This document shows, in pieces, positions 1-8,591 of a DNA stretch of 64,000 nt. Positions within the stretch are counted from its first letter, which is position 1. Each line of letters starts with the position of its first letter. The stretch is from Flavobacterium urumqiense. Its GTDB lineage: Bacteria; Bacteroidota; Bacteroidia; Flavobacteriales; Flavobacteriaceae. Made by a program: the position numbers and the translations under genes. The notes under the pieces are model-generated. The model was not told where the DNA came from, made no database searches, and saw nothing but the letters and a program-made list of their open reading frames with translations. The DNA is taken from NCBI RefSeq assembly GCF_900108015.1, contig NZ_FNVP01000001.1, forward strand, positions 372,001-436,000. The letters run 5' to 3'.

Positions 1-359
1 AAATTCTTGGTTTCATAACTCACATCATACATGCCAACCCAGAACCATTCATTAGTTGGGTCGATTTGAGTGGCGCGTTCAAATGAACTGTAGGCATTTT
101 TATAGTCTTTTGATGCTAAATAATTTTTTCCCAATTCAAAATAGACCGTCGCATTGTTAGGTTGTAACTTTAAACATTTATCTAAAGAAACGATCGCCTT
201 ATCATGGTTTTCAATTCCTTTTTGAAGCAAAGACTCATAAAAAGAGTCTTCAAACTGATTTGCATCCTGTTTAATTTCTTCGGGTTCCGTTTGTGCCCAT
301 AACAAAGTAGAATTGCATTGCAAAACAAAAAGTATAAATAAAAATGAAAATTTTTTCAT
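1..359 (-). CDS. TPR repeat protein with signal peptide (C-terminus outside window)
   Basis: Reading leftward from an ATG at 359-357, the frame stays open to the window edge, so only about 119 residues are visible. The first 24 residues form a signal peptide (MKKFSFLFILFVLQCNS...LWAQ) with probable cleavage after AQ, so the protein should be exported. Residues about 45-115 contain two tetratricopeptide-like helical pairs (SLDKCLKLQPNNATVYFELG and the following AYSSFERATQIDPTNEWFW), which normally mediate protein-protein contacts. It starts 40 nt after the stop of the nucleotidyltransferase gene on the same strand and is probably co-transcribed. The exact partner is unknown. The TPR assignment is firm; a role in envelope or polysaccharide assembly is only inferred from the neighbour. 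Confidence 0.8.
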   Translation of the reverse strand, partial: MKKFSFLFILFVLQCNSTLLWAQTEPEEIKQDANQFEDSFYESLLQKGIENHDKAIVSLDKCLKLQPNNATVYFELGKNYLASKDYKNAYSSFERATQIDPTNEWFWVGMYDVSYETKN

Positions 360-399
360 TAGTTTTTATTTTCTCCACTTTAGGAAGGTTGAGTGAAAT

Positions 400-1410
400 C
401 TATTCCAGCACCGAGTAATCGCCGATGCTAATGCTGGTAAAATTACCATCGAAACTGGCGTGATTCCCTATCATAGCATTATCCAGATTGGCGTTTTTTA
501 TATGCGAATGGGTTTGCACCAAACTATTTTTTATGGTACTGTTAACAACATGACATCCATTTCCTAATGACACATTGGGTCCAACGGTTGCATTTATTAA
601 TACTACATCTTCTCCAATATAACATGGCGGAATGATAGTTGAATTTTCTAACTTAATATCAAAGTCCACTAAATGCGTTCCATCATTATGTAAAAAACCT
701 AACATTCTAGAATTTGTTTCTACCGTTACATTCTTATTTCCGCAATCCATCCATTCGTCGACTTTACCGGGAACAAATACCATGCCTTTTGCCATCATTT
801 GTTTTATTCCATCATTTATTTGATATTCTCCACCGTGAATGATATTATTATCCAATACTAATTGAAGTTCGTTTTTTAAGACGGAAACATCTTTAAAATA
901 GTAAATTCCGATAACGGCAAGGTCTGAAACAAATTCCTTCGGTTTTTCAACCAGTTCGATGATCTCATTCGCTTCGTTTAAATTGATCACACCAAAAGCT
1001 TCTGGATAATCTACTTGTTTCACCCAAATAACACTATCGGCATTTTGATCTAAATCGAAATCGGCACGAATTAAAGTATCGGCGTACGCTATAACAGCTG
1101 GTCCACTCAAAGAATCTTTGGCACACATAATAGCATGACCGGTTCCTAAAGCTTCATTTTGATAATAAATAGTTCCTTTGGCGCCTAATTTTTGTGCGAT
1201 AGCGATTAATTCCTCTTCTACTTTTTTACCAAAACTTTCGTGAATAATAAAGGCTACTTCTTCAATATCTTGATTCAACACGCCCGCAATATCTTCTACC
1301 AGTCGGTGAACGATTGGTTTTCCAGCGATAGGAATTAACGGTTTAGGAATAGTTAACGTATGTGGACGAAGGCGTGATCCACGACCAGCCATAGGGACAA
1401 TTATTTTCAT
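400..1410 (-). CDS. NDP-sugar nucleotidyltransferase with left-handed beta-helix tail
   Basis: A 336-residue protein. The N-terminal signature AGRGSRLRPHTLTIPKPLIP (about residues 8-27) is the nucleotide-binding loop and lysine motif of sugar-phosphate nucleotidyltransferases (RfbA/GlmU/GalF type), which make an NDP-sugar and pyrophosphate from a sugar 1-phosphate and NTP. A Rossmann-like domain covers about residues 1-240. Residues about 255-330 show hexapeptide-type repeats (IIPPCYIGEDVVLINATVGP) typical of a left-handed beta-helix. Substrate cannot be read from sequence; mannose- or glucose-1-phosphate are plausible. It follows dut by 93 nt and precedes the TPR gene, all on the same strand. 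It may supply activated sugar for the surface polysaccharides encoded further along the window, an inference from general role only. Confidence 0.9.
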   Translation of the reverse strand: MKIIVPMAGRGSRLRPHTLTIPKPLIPIAGKPIVHRLVEDIAGVLNQDIEEVAFIIHESFGKKVEEELIAIAQKLGAKGTIYYQNEALGTGHAIMCAKDSLSGPAVIAYADTLIRADFDLDQNADSVIWVKQVDYPEAFGVINLNEANEIIELVEKPKEFVSDLAVIGIYYFKDVSVLKNELQLVLDNNIIHGGEYQINDGIKQMMAKGMVFVPGKVDEWMDCGNKNVTVETNSRMLGFLHNDGTHLVDFDIKLENSTIIPPCYIGEDVVLINATVGPNVSLGNGCHVVNSTIKNSLVQTHSHIKNANLDNAMIGNHASFDGNFTSISIGDYSVLE

Positions 1411-1424
1411 GTTCTTTTTTATTA

Positions 1425-1487
1425 AAAGATTGAAAAATTAAAAGATTGAGAAATTACAATCAAAAATCTTTCAATTATTAAATCTTT
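1425..1487. repeat. intergenic imperfect inverted repeat built of AAAGATT words
   Basis: Left arm 1425-1447 and right arm 1465-1487 are complementary at 20 of 23 positions, separated by a 17-nt loop. Both arms consist of repeated short words (AAAGATT, AATT). It fills the gap between dut and the nucleotidyltransferase gene. It lacks a clean T-tract, so it is not an ordinary terminator. Similar word-built inverted repeats occur at 5495-5539, 8533-8591, 53194-53218 and 54136-54195. Confidence 0.7.
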
Positions 1488-1503
1488 AAATTATTAAATT
1501 AAT

Positions 1504-1938
1504 CTATTTCACTCCTGTGCTTCCAAAACCACCTTCACCTCTCGAAGTTTCCGTTAATTCCCGAACTTCTACCCATTCGGCACGTTCGTGTTTGGCGATG
1601 ATGAGTTGTGCTATGCGTTCTCCGTTTTCGACCACAAATGCTTGGTTGGATAAATTTACTAAAATTACTCCTATTTCACCACGATAATCGGCATCAATAG
1701 TTCCGGGAGCATTAAGGACGGTAATTCCGTTTTTGGCAGCCAGTCCACTTCTTGGGCGCACTTGCGCTTCGTACCCTATAGGTAATTCAATAAAAAGGCC
1801 TGTTTTTACGATGGCTCTTTCCAGTGGTTTCAGTATAATAGAATCAGTCAAATTGGCTCTTAAGTCCATTCCTGCCGAAGCTTTGGTTTCATAGTTTGGT
1901 AAACTATGATGTGATTTATTGATGATGTTTATTGTCAT
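1504..1938 (-). CDS. dut: dUTP diphosphatase
   Basis: A 144-residue protein of the usual length for trimeric dUTPases, which hydrolyse dUTP to dUMP and pyrophosphate in the cytoplasm, keeping uracil out of DNA and supplying dUMP for thymidylate synthesis. The conserved motifs are visible in order: motif I AGMDLRA (about 22-28), motif II RPRSGLA (about 61-67), motif III with catalytic aspartate and tyrosine [13 protein letters not shown] (about 79-91), motif [10 protein letters not shown] (about 105-112), and the C-terminal arm [10 protein letters not shown] (about 133-142) that closes over the substrate. The structured element at 1951-2036 lies 13 nt upstream of its start, in what would be its mRNA leader or the intergenic gap after the flippase gene. 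Confidence 0.97.
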   Translation of the reverse strand: MTINIINKSHHSLPNYETKASAGMDLRANLTDSIILKPLERAIVKTGLFIELPIGYEAQVRPRSGLAAKNGITVLNAPGTIDADYRGEIGVILVNLSNQAFVVENGERIAQLIIAKHERAEWVEVRELTETSRGEGGFGSTGVK

Positions 1939-1950
1939 TGATTTGTTTTT

Positions 1951-2036
1951 TAGCCCTGATAGCAGTGAAAATCCTTTCTAGTCCTGAACTTTTTCAGGAC
2001 TAGAAAGATTGTAACGAATAGCAGGAAATAGCTCCT
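1951..2036. other. structured intergenic element (nested hairpin, AGCCC...AGCTCC type)
   Basis: A perfect 15-bp stem (1974-1988 with 1993-2007, 4-nt loop) is enclosed by outer pairings: AGC 1952-1954 with GCT 2031-2033 and CCTG 1955-1958 with CAGG 2022-2025. There is no T-run after either end, so it is not a standard terminator. From memory, elements starting TAGCCC.GAT and ending GCAGGAAATAGCTCC with a variable inner hairpin recur between genes of Flavobacterium genomes; this was not verified. Function unknown; a structured RNA or a repeat family are both possible. Confidence 0.55.
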
Positions 2037-2055
2037 AAAATTCATTACAATAAAA

Positions 2056-3522
2056 TTAATTCTTTTTGGTGTTTAAAATTCTAGATAATGTTTCTTTTTC
2101 GTTGAAATATATGAAATACATGAATGCAAGTAATAATGAAATCCCAACATAATAATTTTCGCGAAAACCGTAGAAAGAAATGGCTGAAAACAGGATAGAT
2201 AATCCCAAATAAGCACCTATTTTCTCCATATCATAGGGAATTGGGTAATATTTGTTTCCGAGAATGTATGAAATAATCATCATACTTCCGTAAGCGGCAA
2301 TGGTTGCAATTGCCGAGCCATAATAACTGTATTTTGGAATTAAAACATAGTTTAAAACTAAAGTCAGTATTGCACCAACAATAGAAATATAAGCGCCAAT
2401 TTTAGTTTTATCCGTGAGTTTATACCAAACCGAAAGATTGTTATAAATTCCCAGAAAAAAATTAGCCAAAATAATTAAGGGCACCACTTTCATCGCTTCC
2501 CAATACGCTTTATTGTCGAGCAACAAAAACTTTAAAACATCAGCAAAAACAATAACGCTAAGAAGAATTAAAGAGCCCATAATCACAAAATATTTAGTGA
2601 TGACAGCATAAGTTTTAGGTGCGTTTTCATTTCCAGAATGACTAAAAAAGAAAGGTTCGATTCCTAATCGGAAGGCGGTGGCAAACAAAACCATAAACAA
2701 TCCGAGTTTGTAACAGGCAGAATAGGCTCCAACTTCGGATTTTGCAATATTTTCTGGAAGCAAATAGCCCAATAATATTTTATCAAAATGCTCGTTGACC
2801 GCAAAAGCGATTCCTGCTACAAGAATTGGCAAGCCGTATTTCATCATTTTTTTCCAAAGTTCTTTGTCGAATTTTCGATTCAAATGGAAGTAATTTGGCG
2901 AAAGCACGATCAAAGTCAATAAACTTGCTAATAAATTGGCCACGAAAATATACCCTATTTCATAGTGTTCGATGTATAAGTTATCAATAAACGAATTAGG
3001 ATGTGAAGCGGCCAATTTTGGTAAAAACAACAAAAAGAAAATGTTAAGAATCAAGTTGACCATCACGTTTCCGATCTTGATGACAGCATACATTATGGGA
3101 CGTTGATTGGCGCGAAGTTTTGAAAACGGAACTATTACCAAAGCATCAAGTGCCAAAATCCAAATGGAATAGGTAATGTATTGCACATCGACATTGGCCC
3201 AAGCGGCCAAAGAATTCCTGAAAATCAAGGCTCCAAAAAGGAAGAAAATTGAGGACCAAAATATGGAAATTGTAGTTGTCGCGATTACGTTTTGTTTGTC
3301 TTTTTCGGAATTATAAAAACGAAAAAAAGCGGTTTCCATTCCGTAAGACAAAATCACATTGAAAAAAACCATCCAAGACAGCAGAATGGAAACTTCGCCA
3401 TATTCGGCAGTGGGCAATATTCCTGTGTATAATCGTACCAATAAGAAACTCAACATTCTCGGCAAAACCGTTGCGAGTCCGTAAATGGCAGTTTGTTTAA
3501 AAAGATTTTTGTATAAACTCAA
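2056..3522 (-). CDS. polysaccharide flippase-like membrane protein (MATE/Wzx superfamily)
   Basis: A 488-residue polytopic protein with about 12-14 hydrophobic segments and no large soluble domain. The opening (LFKQTAIYGLATVLPRMLSFLLVRLYTGIL) resembles the first helices of Wzx/MurJ-type lipid-linked oligosaccharide flippases in Bacteroidota, where a glycine/proline-rich helix is followed by a short loop ending in a YGEVS-like motif. Such proteins move undecaprenyl-linked glycans across the inner membrane. It lies upstream of dut on the same strand rather than in the main polysaccharide locus, which has its own flippase at 36642-37946, so a different substrate is likely. Family assignment is good; substrate unknown. 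Confidence 0.85.
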   Translation of the reverse strand: MSLYKNLFKQTAIYGLATVLPRMLSFLLVRLYTGILPTAEYGEVSILLSWMVFFNVILSYGMETAFFRFYNSEKDKQNVIATTTISIFWSSIFFLFGALIFRNSLAAWANVDVQYITYSIWILALDALVIVPFSKLRANQRPIMYAVIKIGNVMVNLILNIFFLLFLPKLAASHPNSFIDNLYIEHYEIGYIFVANLLASLLTLIVLSPNYFHLNRKFDKELWKKMMKYGLPILVAGIAFAVNEHFDKILLGYLLPENIAKSEVGAYSACYKLGLFMVLFATAFRLGIEPFFFSHSGNENAPKTYAVITKYFVIMGSLILLSVIVFADVLKFLLLDNKAYWEAMKVVPLIILANFFLGIYNNLSVWYKLTDKTKIGAYISIVGAILTLVLNYVLIPKYSYYGSAIATIAAYGSMMIISYILGNKYYPIPYDMEKIGAYLGLSILFSAISFYGFRENYYVGISLLLAFMYFIYFNEKETLSRILNTKKN

Positions 3523-3611
3523 AATATATGGGCTTGAAAATTATAATTTGTATGAAACAAAAATAACTATTTCTTTGGTTTAATCACACTAGGATACGCA
3601 ATCATTGGCTT

Positions 3612-4064
3612 TTATTTGAGGTTATTTATTTTGAAAAAGTAGCTTTTACCGTTACTTTTATATTCCAATACTGCTTCAGTAGGTTTCAAAACAAATTTAG
3701 GTTTCGTTATAATTGGCGCCCGGTTACCATATTCTTTACGGCTATCTTTATGCAAAATTAAATCTGGATTTGAATGTATTGGAGCCAAATGAGCAACAAA
3801 AGTGTTTTTTGTTGCCTGTTCAAAATTGCCTTCCTGATTTTTAAAATAGATTTTCTGCAATTGAATGTCTTTAGAAAGCGGTGCTTCAAATTCAATATAA
3901 AAAAGAGTTACCCTTCCTTTAGGTTCTTTTCCTTCAATCCATTTCTGAAAATAAACTGATTTTATCTTTTGCGGGAAGCTGGTTTTTATGCCTTCTTTTG
4001 GAGCACAATAACCAAGAATGATTACAATTAATAACAAGAATAAAATTTGTAGTGAAGTCTTCAT
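3612..4064 (-). CDS. small lipoprotein of unknown function
   Basis: A 150-residue protein starting with a lysine and a hydrophobic stretch (LQILFLLLIVIILGYC) ending in a lipobox-like LGYC around residue 20, so it should be a lipid-anchored envelope protein. The mature part is rich in beta-type hydrophobic/polar alternation with no motif I recognise. It ends 89 nt before the flippase gene start and begins 11 nt after the stop of the acetyltransferase gene, all on the same strand. I do not recognise the family; expression and lipidation are inferences. Confidence 0.75.
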   Translation of the reverse strand: MKTSLQILFLLLIVIILGYCAPKEGIKTSFPQKIKSVYFQKWIEGKEPKGRVTLFYIEFEAPLSKDIQLQKIYFKNQEGNFEQATKNTFVAHLAPIHSNPDLILHKDSRKEYGNRAPIITKPKFVLKPTEAVLEYKSNGKSYFFKINNLK

Positions 4065-4075
4065 CTTTCTGCGAT

Positions 4076-4519
4076 TTAACTTAATCCCTCTTCGTTTAAT
4101 ATTTTTAAGAAATGAAATCCTTTTGGAACATACCCTTGATTGTAATAAAAACGGTGTGCAGTGAAGTTTCCTGTAAATGCGTCCAAAACAATCATTGTAC
4201 AGCCCGTTTCTTTAGCCAAGGCGTCAACATAATCTGTCATCATCTTACCCAAACCTTTAGAACGATGATCCGGATGCACAATAAAGTTGTCTATCTCGAT
4301 ATATTTTCCCGACCAAAGTTTTGTTCCTGACCAGAATCCTGAAACGGCAACACAAATCTCATTTTCAAATACGGCAACCTGCTTGTAATTATGCGGAATC
4401 ATTTCAATCAGATAGGATTTATATTTTTCTAGAGTGAATGTAGGATACAAATATTTCATTACTTCAATATTAGCAAGCATTTCATCTATTGTGGTCAGTT
4501 CTTTAAGTATTAAAGGCAT
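4076..4519 (-). CDS. GNAT family N-acetyltransferase
   Basis: A 147-residue protein with the single GNAT fold expected for this length. The acetyl-CoA pyrophosphate-binding motif R-x-x-G-x-G is seen in VHPDHRSKGLGKMMTDYV (about residues 82-99), followed by the conserved helix and the C-terminal strand LDAFTGNFTAHRFYYNQGYV in which an Asn/Tyr pair normally contacts CoA. These enzymes transfer acetyl from acetyl-CoA to a small-molecule or protein amine; the acceptor cannot be read. It is followed closely by the small lipoprotein gene. The atpG terminator at 4553-4588 lies just upstream, so it is likely transcribed independently of the ATP synthase block. Confidence 0.9.
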   Translation of the reverse strand: MPLILKELTTIDEMLANIEVMKYLYPTFTLEKYKSYLIEMIPHNYKQVAVFENEICVAVSGFWSGTKLWSGKYIEIDNFIVHPDHRSKGLGKMMTDYVDALAKETGCTMIVLDAFTGNFTAHRFYYNQGYVPKGFHFLKILNEEGLS

Positions 4520-4552
4520 TATTTCTTTTGTTTTTTTAAAGTATAAAATTAC

Positions 4553-4588
4553 TAAAAAAAAGAGCCACGCAATAGCGTGGCTCTTTAA
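4553..4588 (-). terminator. rho-independent terminator after atpG
   Basis: On the minus strand a 12-bp stem (4575-4586 with 4559-4570, loop 4571-4574) with C+G-rich centre GAGCCACGC is followed by a run of T. It lies 21 nt beyond the atpG stop and closes the ATP synthase block. Confidence 0.92.
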
Positions 4589-4608
4589 AATATATAGAAT
4601 AAATATTC

Positions 4609-5469
4609 TTATCCATTCAAAGCTTCAGCTCCACCGACGATCTCTAGGATCTCATTAGTAATAGAAGCCTGACGTGCTTTATTGTACGTCAATTTCAATT
4701 GATTTCTCAATTCGGTTGCATTATCAGTTGCTTTGTGCATGGCAGTCATACGAGCGCCGTGCTCAGATGCAAATGAATCACGAATACCTTTATACAATTG
4801 TGTTTTCAATGATTTTGGAATCAAAGTCATCACGATTTCTTCTTTTGAAGGTTCAAAAATATAATCTCCTGTTGAAACTGGTTTATCCGATTTAATAGGT
4901 GCAAGTGGCAAAAATTGTTCTGTTTGTACAATTTGTGTCGCTGCATTTTTAAATTGATTGTAAATCAATTCGATTTTATCATATTCACCTGAAACAAATT
5001 TCTGAGTTAATAAATCCGAAATTAAAGCCACATTATCAAAAGTCAAATCATCAAAAATAGCGCTTTGATTGTCAACTACTGAAAGTGTTTTGCTTAAAAC
5101 ATCGTTTCCTTTTTTTCCTATTGCAAAAATATCAACTTGTTTGTCCGCATAAAATGCAGCACGGTTTTTAGCTTCTTTAATTGCATTAGTATTAAAAGCC
5201 CCTGCCAAACCTCTATTTGAAGTTACAACAACGATTAACACTTTCTTTACTTCACGTTGTGTGGTAAATTCTCCTCCTATATCACCATCAAGTGTAGCAG
5301 AAAGATTTTGCAATAATTCCGTTAATTTTTCGGCATAAGGGCGCATCGCTGTGATTGCATCTTGTGCTTTCTTTAGCTTTGCTGCAGAAACCATTTTCAT
5401 TGCCGATGTAATTTGCATCGTAGATGAAACGGAAGTAATTCTATTACGGATTTCCTTTAAATTTGCCAT
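4609..5469 (-). CDS. atpG: ATP synthase F1 subunit gamma
   Basis: A 286-residue central-stalk subunit of the F1 part of ATP synthase, which rotates inside the alpha3beta3 ring. The N-terminal coiled-coil strand is clear (ANLKEIRNRITSVSSTMQIT, then AMKMVSAAKLKKAQ), as is the C-terminal coiled-coil partner ending ARQASITNEILEIVGGAEAL. The central part has the Rossmann-like fold segment VVVTSNRGLAGAFNTN. Length matches the family. It is last in the block and is followed by a strong terminator. An 83-nt gap with a word-built inverted repeat separates it from atpA. Confidence 0.98.
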   Translation of the reverse strand: MANLKEIRNRITSVSSTMQITSAMKMVSAAKLKKAQDAITAMRPYAEKLTELLQNLSATLDGDIGGEFTTQREVKKVLIVVVTSNRGLAGAFNTNAIKEAKNRAAFYADKQVDIFAIGKKGNDVLSKTLSVVDNQSAIFDDLTFDNVALISDLLTQKFVSGEYDKIELIYNQFKNAATQIVQTEQFLPLAPIKSDKPVSTGDYIFEPSKEEIVMTLIPKSLKTQLYKGIRDSFASEHGARMTAMHKATDNATELRNQLKLTYNKARQASITNEILEIVGGAEALNG

Positions 5470-5494
5470 TTTATTGTGGGTATTGGGTTGTGAA

Positions 5495-5539
5495 TTTTGG
5501 GTGTTGGGTTTAGAAAAATCTAAAACCTAACACCCAAAA
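5495..5539. repeat. inverted repeat between atpA and atpG
   Basis: Arms 5495-5514 (TTTTGGGTGTTGGGTTTAGA) and 5519-5539 are complementary apart from one mismatch and one bulged base, with a 4-nt loop. The arms repeat the word TTGGGT. It sits inside the ATP synthase transcription unit and could stabilise or attenuate the message between atpA and atpG. Confidence 0.75.
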
Positions 5540-5552
5540 CCTATAAACCTAA

Positions 5553-7130
5553 TTAGTTATATTTTGCTGATAATTCTTTTGCTACAGTTTCGATTACATC
5601 TGTAATTTCGTCTGTTAATTTTCCTGCTTTCAAAGCATCAAGTGTCGCTCTGTGTTTGTTGTTCAAGAATTCCAAGAAATCTTTCTCAAATTCTCTTACT
5701 TTGTTCACAGGAACATTTCTCAATAAGTTTTTAGAACCAGCATAGATAATCGCAACTTGATCTTCAACAGTATAAGGATCGTTCAAACCTTGTTTCAAGA
5801 TCTCAACGTTTCTTTTTCCTTTTTCAATTACATTTAAAGTAACGGCATCTAAATCAGAACCAAATTTAGCAAACGCTTCCAATTCACGGAATTGTGCTTG
5901 ATCTAGTTTTAATGTACCTGCTACTTTTTTCATTGATTTAATTTGTGCGTTTCCTCCAACACGAGATACCGAAATACCTACGTTAATCGCCGGACGAACC
6001 CCAGAGTTAAACAAATCTCCATCTAGGAAAATTTGACCATCTGTAATCGAAATTACGTTTGTTGGGATATAAGCAGAAACGTCACCAGCTTGAGTTTCAA
6101 TAATTGGTAGCGCCGTCAAAGAACCACCACCTTTTACGATTGATTTCAATGAATCTGGTAAATCGTTCATGTCTTTAGCAATTCCGTCATCTGCAATTAC
6201 TTTACAAGCACGTTCTAATAATCTACTGTGAAGGTAGAAAACGTCTCCAGGATATGCTTCACGTCCCGGTGGTCTTCTCAATAAAAGAGAAACCTCACGG
6301 TATGCAACCGCTTGTTTAGATAAATCATCATAAACAATTAAAGCCGGACGACCTGAATCTCTAAAATATTCTCCAATTGCAGCACCTGCGAAAGGAGCAT
6401 AAACTTGCATCGGAGCTGGATCAGAAGCATTAGCAGCAACAATAATGGTATACGCCATTGCTCCTTTTTCTTCTAACATTTTAGCAATTCCTGCTACAGT
6501 TGACGCTTTTTGTCCAATTGCAACATATATACAAAATACAGGTTTTCCTGCATCGTAAAATTCTTTTTGATTTAAGATAGTGTCGATACAAACAGTTGAT
6601 TTACCTGTCTGACGGTCACCAATAACTAGCTCACGTTGTCCACGACCAACTGGAATCATAGCATCTACTGCTTTAATACCCGTTTGTAATGGCTCAGTAA
6701 CTGGTTGACGGAAGATAACTCCAGGAGCTTTTCTTTCCAAAGGCATCTCATATAAGTCTCCGCCAATTGGTCCTTTTCCATCAATTGGAAAACCAAGTGT
6801 GTTTACTACACGACCTACCATTTGTTCTCCTACTTTAAGAGAAGCAATACGTTGTGTTCTTTTAGCAGTTGAACCTTCTTTGATTCCTGTTGATGGTCCT
6901 AAAAGTACCACACCAACATTGTCTTCTTCAAGATTCAAAACAATAGCTTCTAATCCATTGTCAAATTCAACTAATTCTCCGTATTGAACATTAGAAAGCC
7001 CGTAAACACGAGCAATACCATCTCCAACTTGAAGTACTGTTCCTACTTCTTCTAATGTAGCACCAGATTCAAAACCTTCTACTTGCTTTCTTAATATTGC
7101 TGAAATTTCAGCAGGTTTGATTTCCGCCAT
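5553..7130 (-). CDS. atpA: ATP synthase F1 subunit alpha
   Basis: A 525-residue subunit of the F1 head, non-catalytic nucleotide-binding partner of beta. The Walker A motif GDRQTGKST is at about residues 171-179 and the alpha/beta signature [14 protein letters not shown] near 382-395. The N-terminal barrel begins [20 protein letters not shown]. The length is slightly above the E. coli protein, normal for Bacteroidota. It follows atpH by 38 nt. The beta and epsilon genes (atpD, atpC) are not in this window; in Bacteroidota they commonly lie in a separate operon. Confidence 0.99.
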   Translation of the reverse strand: MAEIKPAEISAILRKQVEGFESGATLEEVGTVLQVGDGIARVYGLSNVQYGELVEFDNGLEAIVLNLEEDNVGVVLLGPSTGIKEGSTAKRTQRIASLKVGEQMVGRVVNTLGFPIDGKGPIGGDLYEMPLERKAPGVIFRQPVTEPLQTGIKAVDAMIPVGRGQRELVIGDRQTGKSTVCIDTILNQKEFYDAGKPVFCIYVAIGQKASTVAGIAKMLEEKGAMAYTIIVAANASDPAPMQVYAPFAGAAIGEYFRDSGRPALIVYDDLSKQAVAYREVSLLLRRPPGREAYPGDVFYLHSRLLERACKVIADDGIAKDMNDLPDSLKSIVKGGGSLTALPIIETQAGDVSAYIPTNVISITDGQIFLDGDLFNSGVRPAINVGISVSRVGGNAQIKSMKKVAGTLKLDQAQFRELEAFAKFGSDLDAVTLNVIEKGKRNVEILKQGLNDPYTVEDQVAIIYAGSKNLLRNVPVNKVREFEKDFLEFLNNKHRATLDALKAGKLTDEITDVIETVAKELSAKYN

Positions 7131-7168
7131 CTTAATTTATAATTTAGACACTTAAATGTGTAATAAAA

Positions 7169-7702
7169 CTAATTACTTAACTCTCTTTTTAATACTTGTA
7201 ATCTGTTGGCTACTGACGCATTGTACTGCTTGTCGCCTATTCTTAGAATAAATCCTCCAATGATTGAAGCATCTACTATATTTTCTATTGTAATTTTTTT
7301 ATCTGAAAGGGTTGCGATTTTAGCCAAAACTTTAGCTTCTAATGCCGCATCCATAGGAATAGCTGTAATCACTTTGGCTACTTCAACACCATTCATAATA
7401 TCAGATAATTTACTGTATTCTGTAGCAATTGCTTCAAGAATTTCGAATCTTTTGTTTTCAAATAACAAATGAAATAACCCTTGAGTAACGACATCAATAC
7501 CTGCAAAAACTTCTAAAAGTGCTTTCTCTTTTACCTCAACTTTTAACGTTGGGTTTTGAATAAAAGTACTTAATTCCAAGTTTCCGTTGATTGTTGAAGC
7601 AATCAATTTCATATCGTTATTCACAACTTCAGCAACACCTTTTGAGGTTGCTAAATCTAAAATTGCTTTTGCATAACGAATTGCTGCTCTTGTACTTGCC
7701 AT
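7169..7702 (-). CDS. atpH: ATP synthase F1 subunit delta
   Basis: A 177-residue peripheral-stalk subunit (OSCP/delta family) that clamps the top of F1 to the b-subunits. The N-terminal helical domain starts ASTRAAIRYAKAILDLA, and the C-terminal segment shows the conserved family signature IENIVDASIIGGFILRIGDKQYNAS (about 138-162; D, G and R positions conserved). Its ATG is separated from the atpF stop by 2 nt, so the two are probably translationally coupled. Confidence 0.97.
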   Translation of the reverse strand: MASTRAAIRYAKAILDLATSKGVAEVVNNDMKLIASTINGNLELSTFIQNPTLKVEVKEKALLEVFAGIDVVTQGLFHLLFENKRFEILEAIATEYSKLSDIMNGVEVAKVITAIPMDAALEAKVLAKIATLSDKKITIENIVDASIIGGFILRIGDKQYNASVANRLQVLKRELSN

Positions 7703-7704
7703 AA

Positions 7705-8205
7705 TTAGTTCAATTTTACGTCACCTAACATTTTCTCAACTAATTTAGTTTGAGCTTCTTTGTTAGACAATTCGTCTTTCAATAATTTTTCTGCAATACT
7801 CAATGATAAAGTAGAAACTTGTAATTTCAATTCAGCCATTGCTGCATTTTTTTCACCTTCGATTGCTGCTTTCGCTTGTTCGATCATTTTCAGACCTTGA
7901 GCTTGAGCTTCGTTTTTAGCATCCGCAACCATTTTCTCTTTCATTTCACGAGCATCTTTAAGCATATTGTCACGCTCTAATCTTGCTTCTTGTAAAATAC
8001 GTTGGTTATCTGCCTGAAGATTTTGCATTTCTTTTCTAGCATTTTCAGCAGAAAGTAATGCATTTTTGATTCCTTCTTCTCTATCATTAACTGCATCAAG
8101 AATTGGTTTCCAAGCGAATTTTTTTAATAAGAATATTAATCCAACAAATATTAAAACTTGCCAAATAAACAAACCAAACGAAAAATCATTTATTAACTTA
8201 TCCAT
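7705..8205 (-). CDS. atpF: ATP synthase F0 subunit b
   Basis: A 166-residue peripheral-stalk subunit. One N-terminal membrane helix (FGLFIWQVLIFVGLIFLL, about 9-26) is followed by the typical KKFAWKPILDAVNDREEGIK and a long charged helix rich in Ala, Glu and Lys to the C-terminus, the dimeric coiled coil that holds F1 against rotation. Length fits the family. Located between atpE and atpH in the normal order. Confidence 0.98.
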   Translation of the reverse strand: MDKLINDFSFGLFIWQVLIFVGLIFLLKKFAWKPILDAVNDREEGIKNALLSAENARKEMQNLQADNQRILQEARLERDNMLKDAREMKEKMVADAKNEAQAQGLKMIEQAKAAIEGEKNAAMAELKLQVSTLSLSIAEKLLKDELSNKEAQTKLVEKMLGDVKLN

Positions 8206-8291
8206 TATATATAATTATAAATTTTTTATGTTTTAATTTTAAAAACAATAGTCACAACCAACCGTTGCAACTATTGCTTTTTTAGTTTTAA

Positions 8292-8483
8292 TTAAGATGC
8301 GAATAACGCAGCGAAACCAATACCTTCAATAAGTGCAGCTGCAATAAGCATAGCTGTTTGGATTTTTCCAGAAGCTTCTGGTTGACGAGCAATAGCGTCC
8401 ATTGCTGAACCTCCAATTCTACCAATACCTAAACCTGCTCCGATTACAATTAACCCTGCTCCTACAATAGTTGGAATTTGCAT
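8292..8483 (-). CDS. atpE: ATP synthase F0 subunit c
   Basis: A 63-residue two-helix hairpin that forms the rotor ring. Helix 1 is glycine-rich (GAGLIVIGAGLGIGRIGG), the polar loop is ARQPEASGK, and helix 2 carries the ion-binding carboxylate Glu in LIEGIGFAAL (about residue 54). Helix 1 does not show the Gln/Glu pattern typical of sodium-binding rings, so proton coupling is the simplest reading, but that is an inference. It is shorter than many c subunits but normal for Flavobacteriaceae. Confidence 0.97.
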   Translation of the reverse strand: MQIPTIVGAGLIVIGAGLGIGRIGGSAMDAIARQPEASGKIQTAMLIAAALIEGIGFAALFAS

Positions 8484-8532
8484 AATATATATATTAAAAA
8501 TTAAACATTCTTATTAATAGTCTAAAGTTCTA

Positions 8533-8591
8533 AAGTCGAATGTCATAAAGTCAAGGTGACTTTTAAACTTTCAACGTTTGACTTTCGACTT
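8533..8591. repeat. inverted repeat between atpB and atpE
   Basis: Arms 8533-8545 (AAGTCGAATGTCA) and 8579-8591 match in inverted orientation at 12 of 13 positions; the loop has a further AAGTCA/TGACTT hairpin. Built from the word AAAGTC. The right arm overlaps the atpB stop codon, so the structure would form at the end of the atpB message, just before the highly translated atpE. Confidence 0.65.

Noticed and set aside
1974..2007. Simple rho-independent terminator for the flippase gene
   Set aside because: The stem is strong, but neither strand has a T-run after it and outer pairings extend it, so a structured element is the better call.
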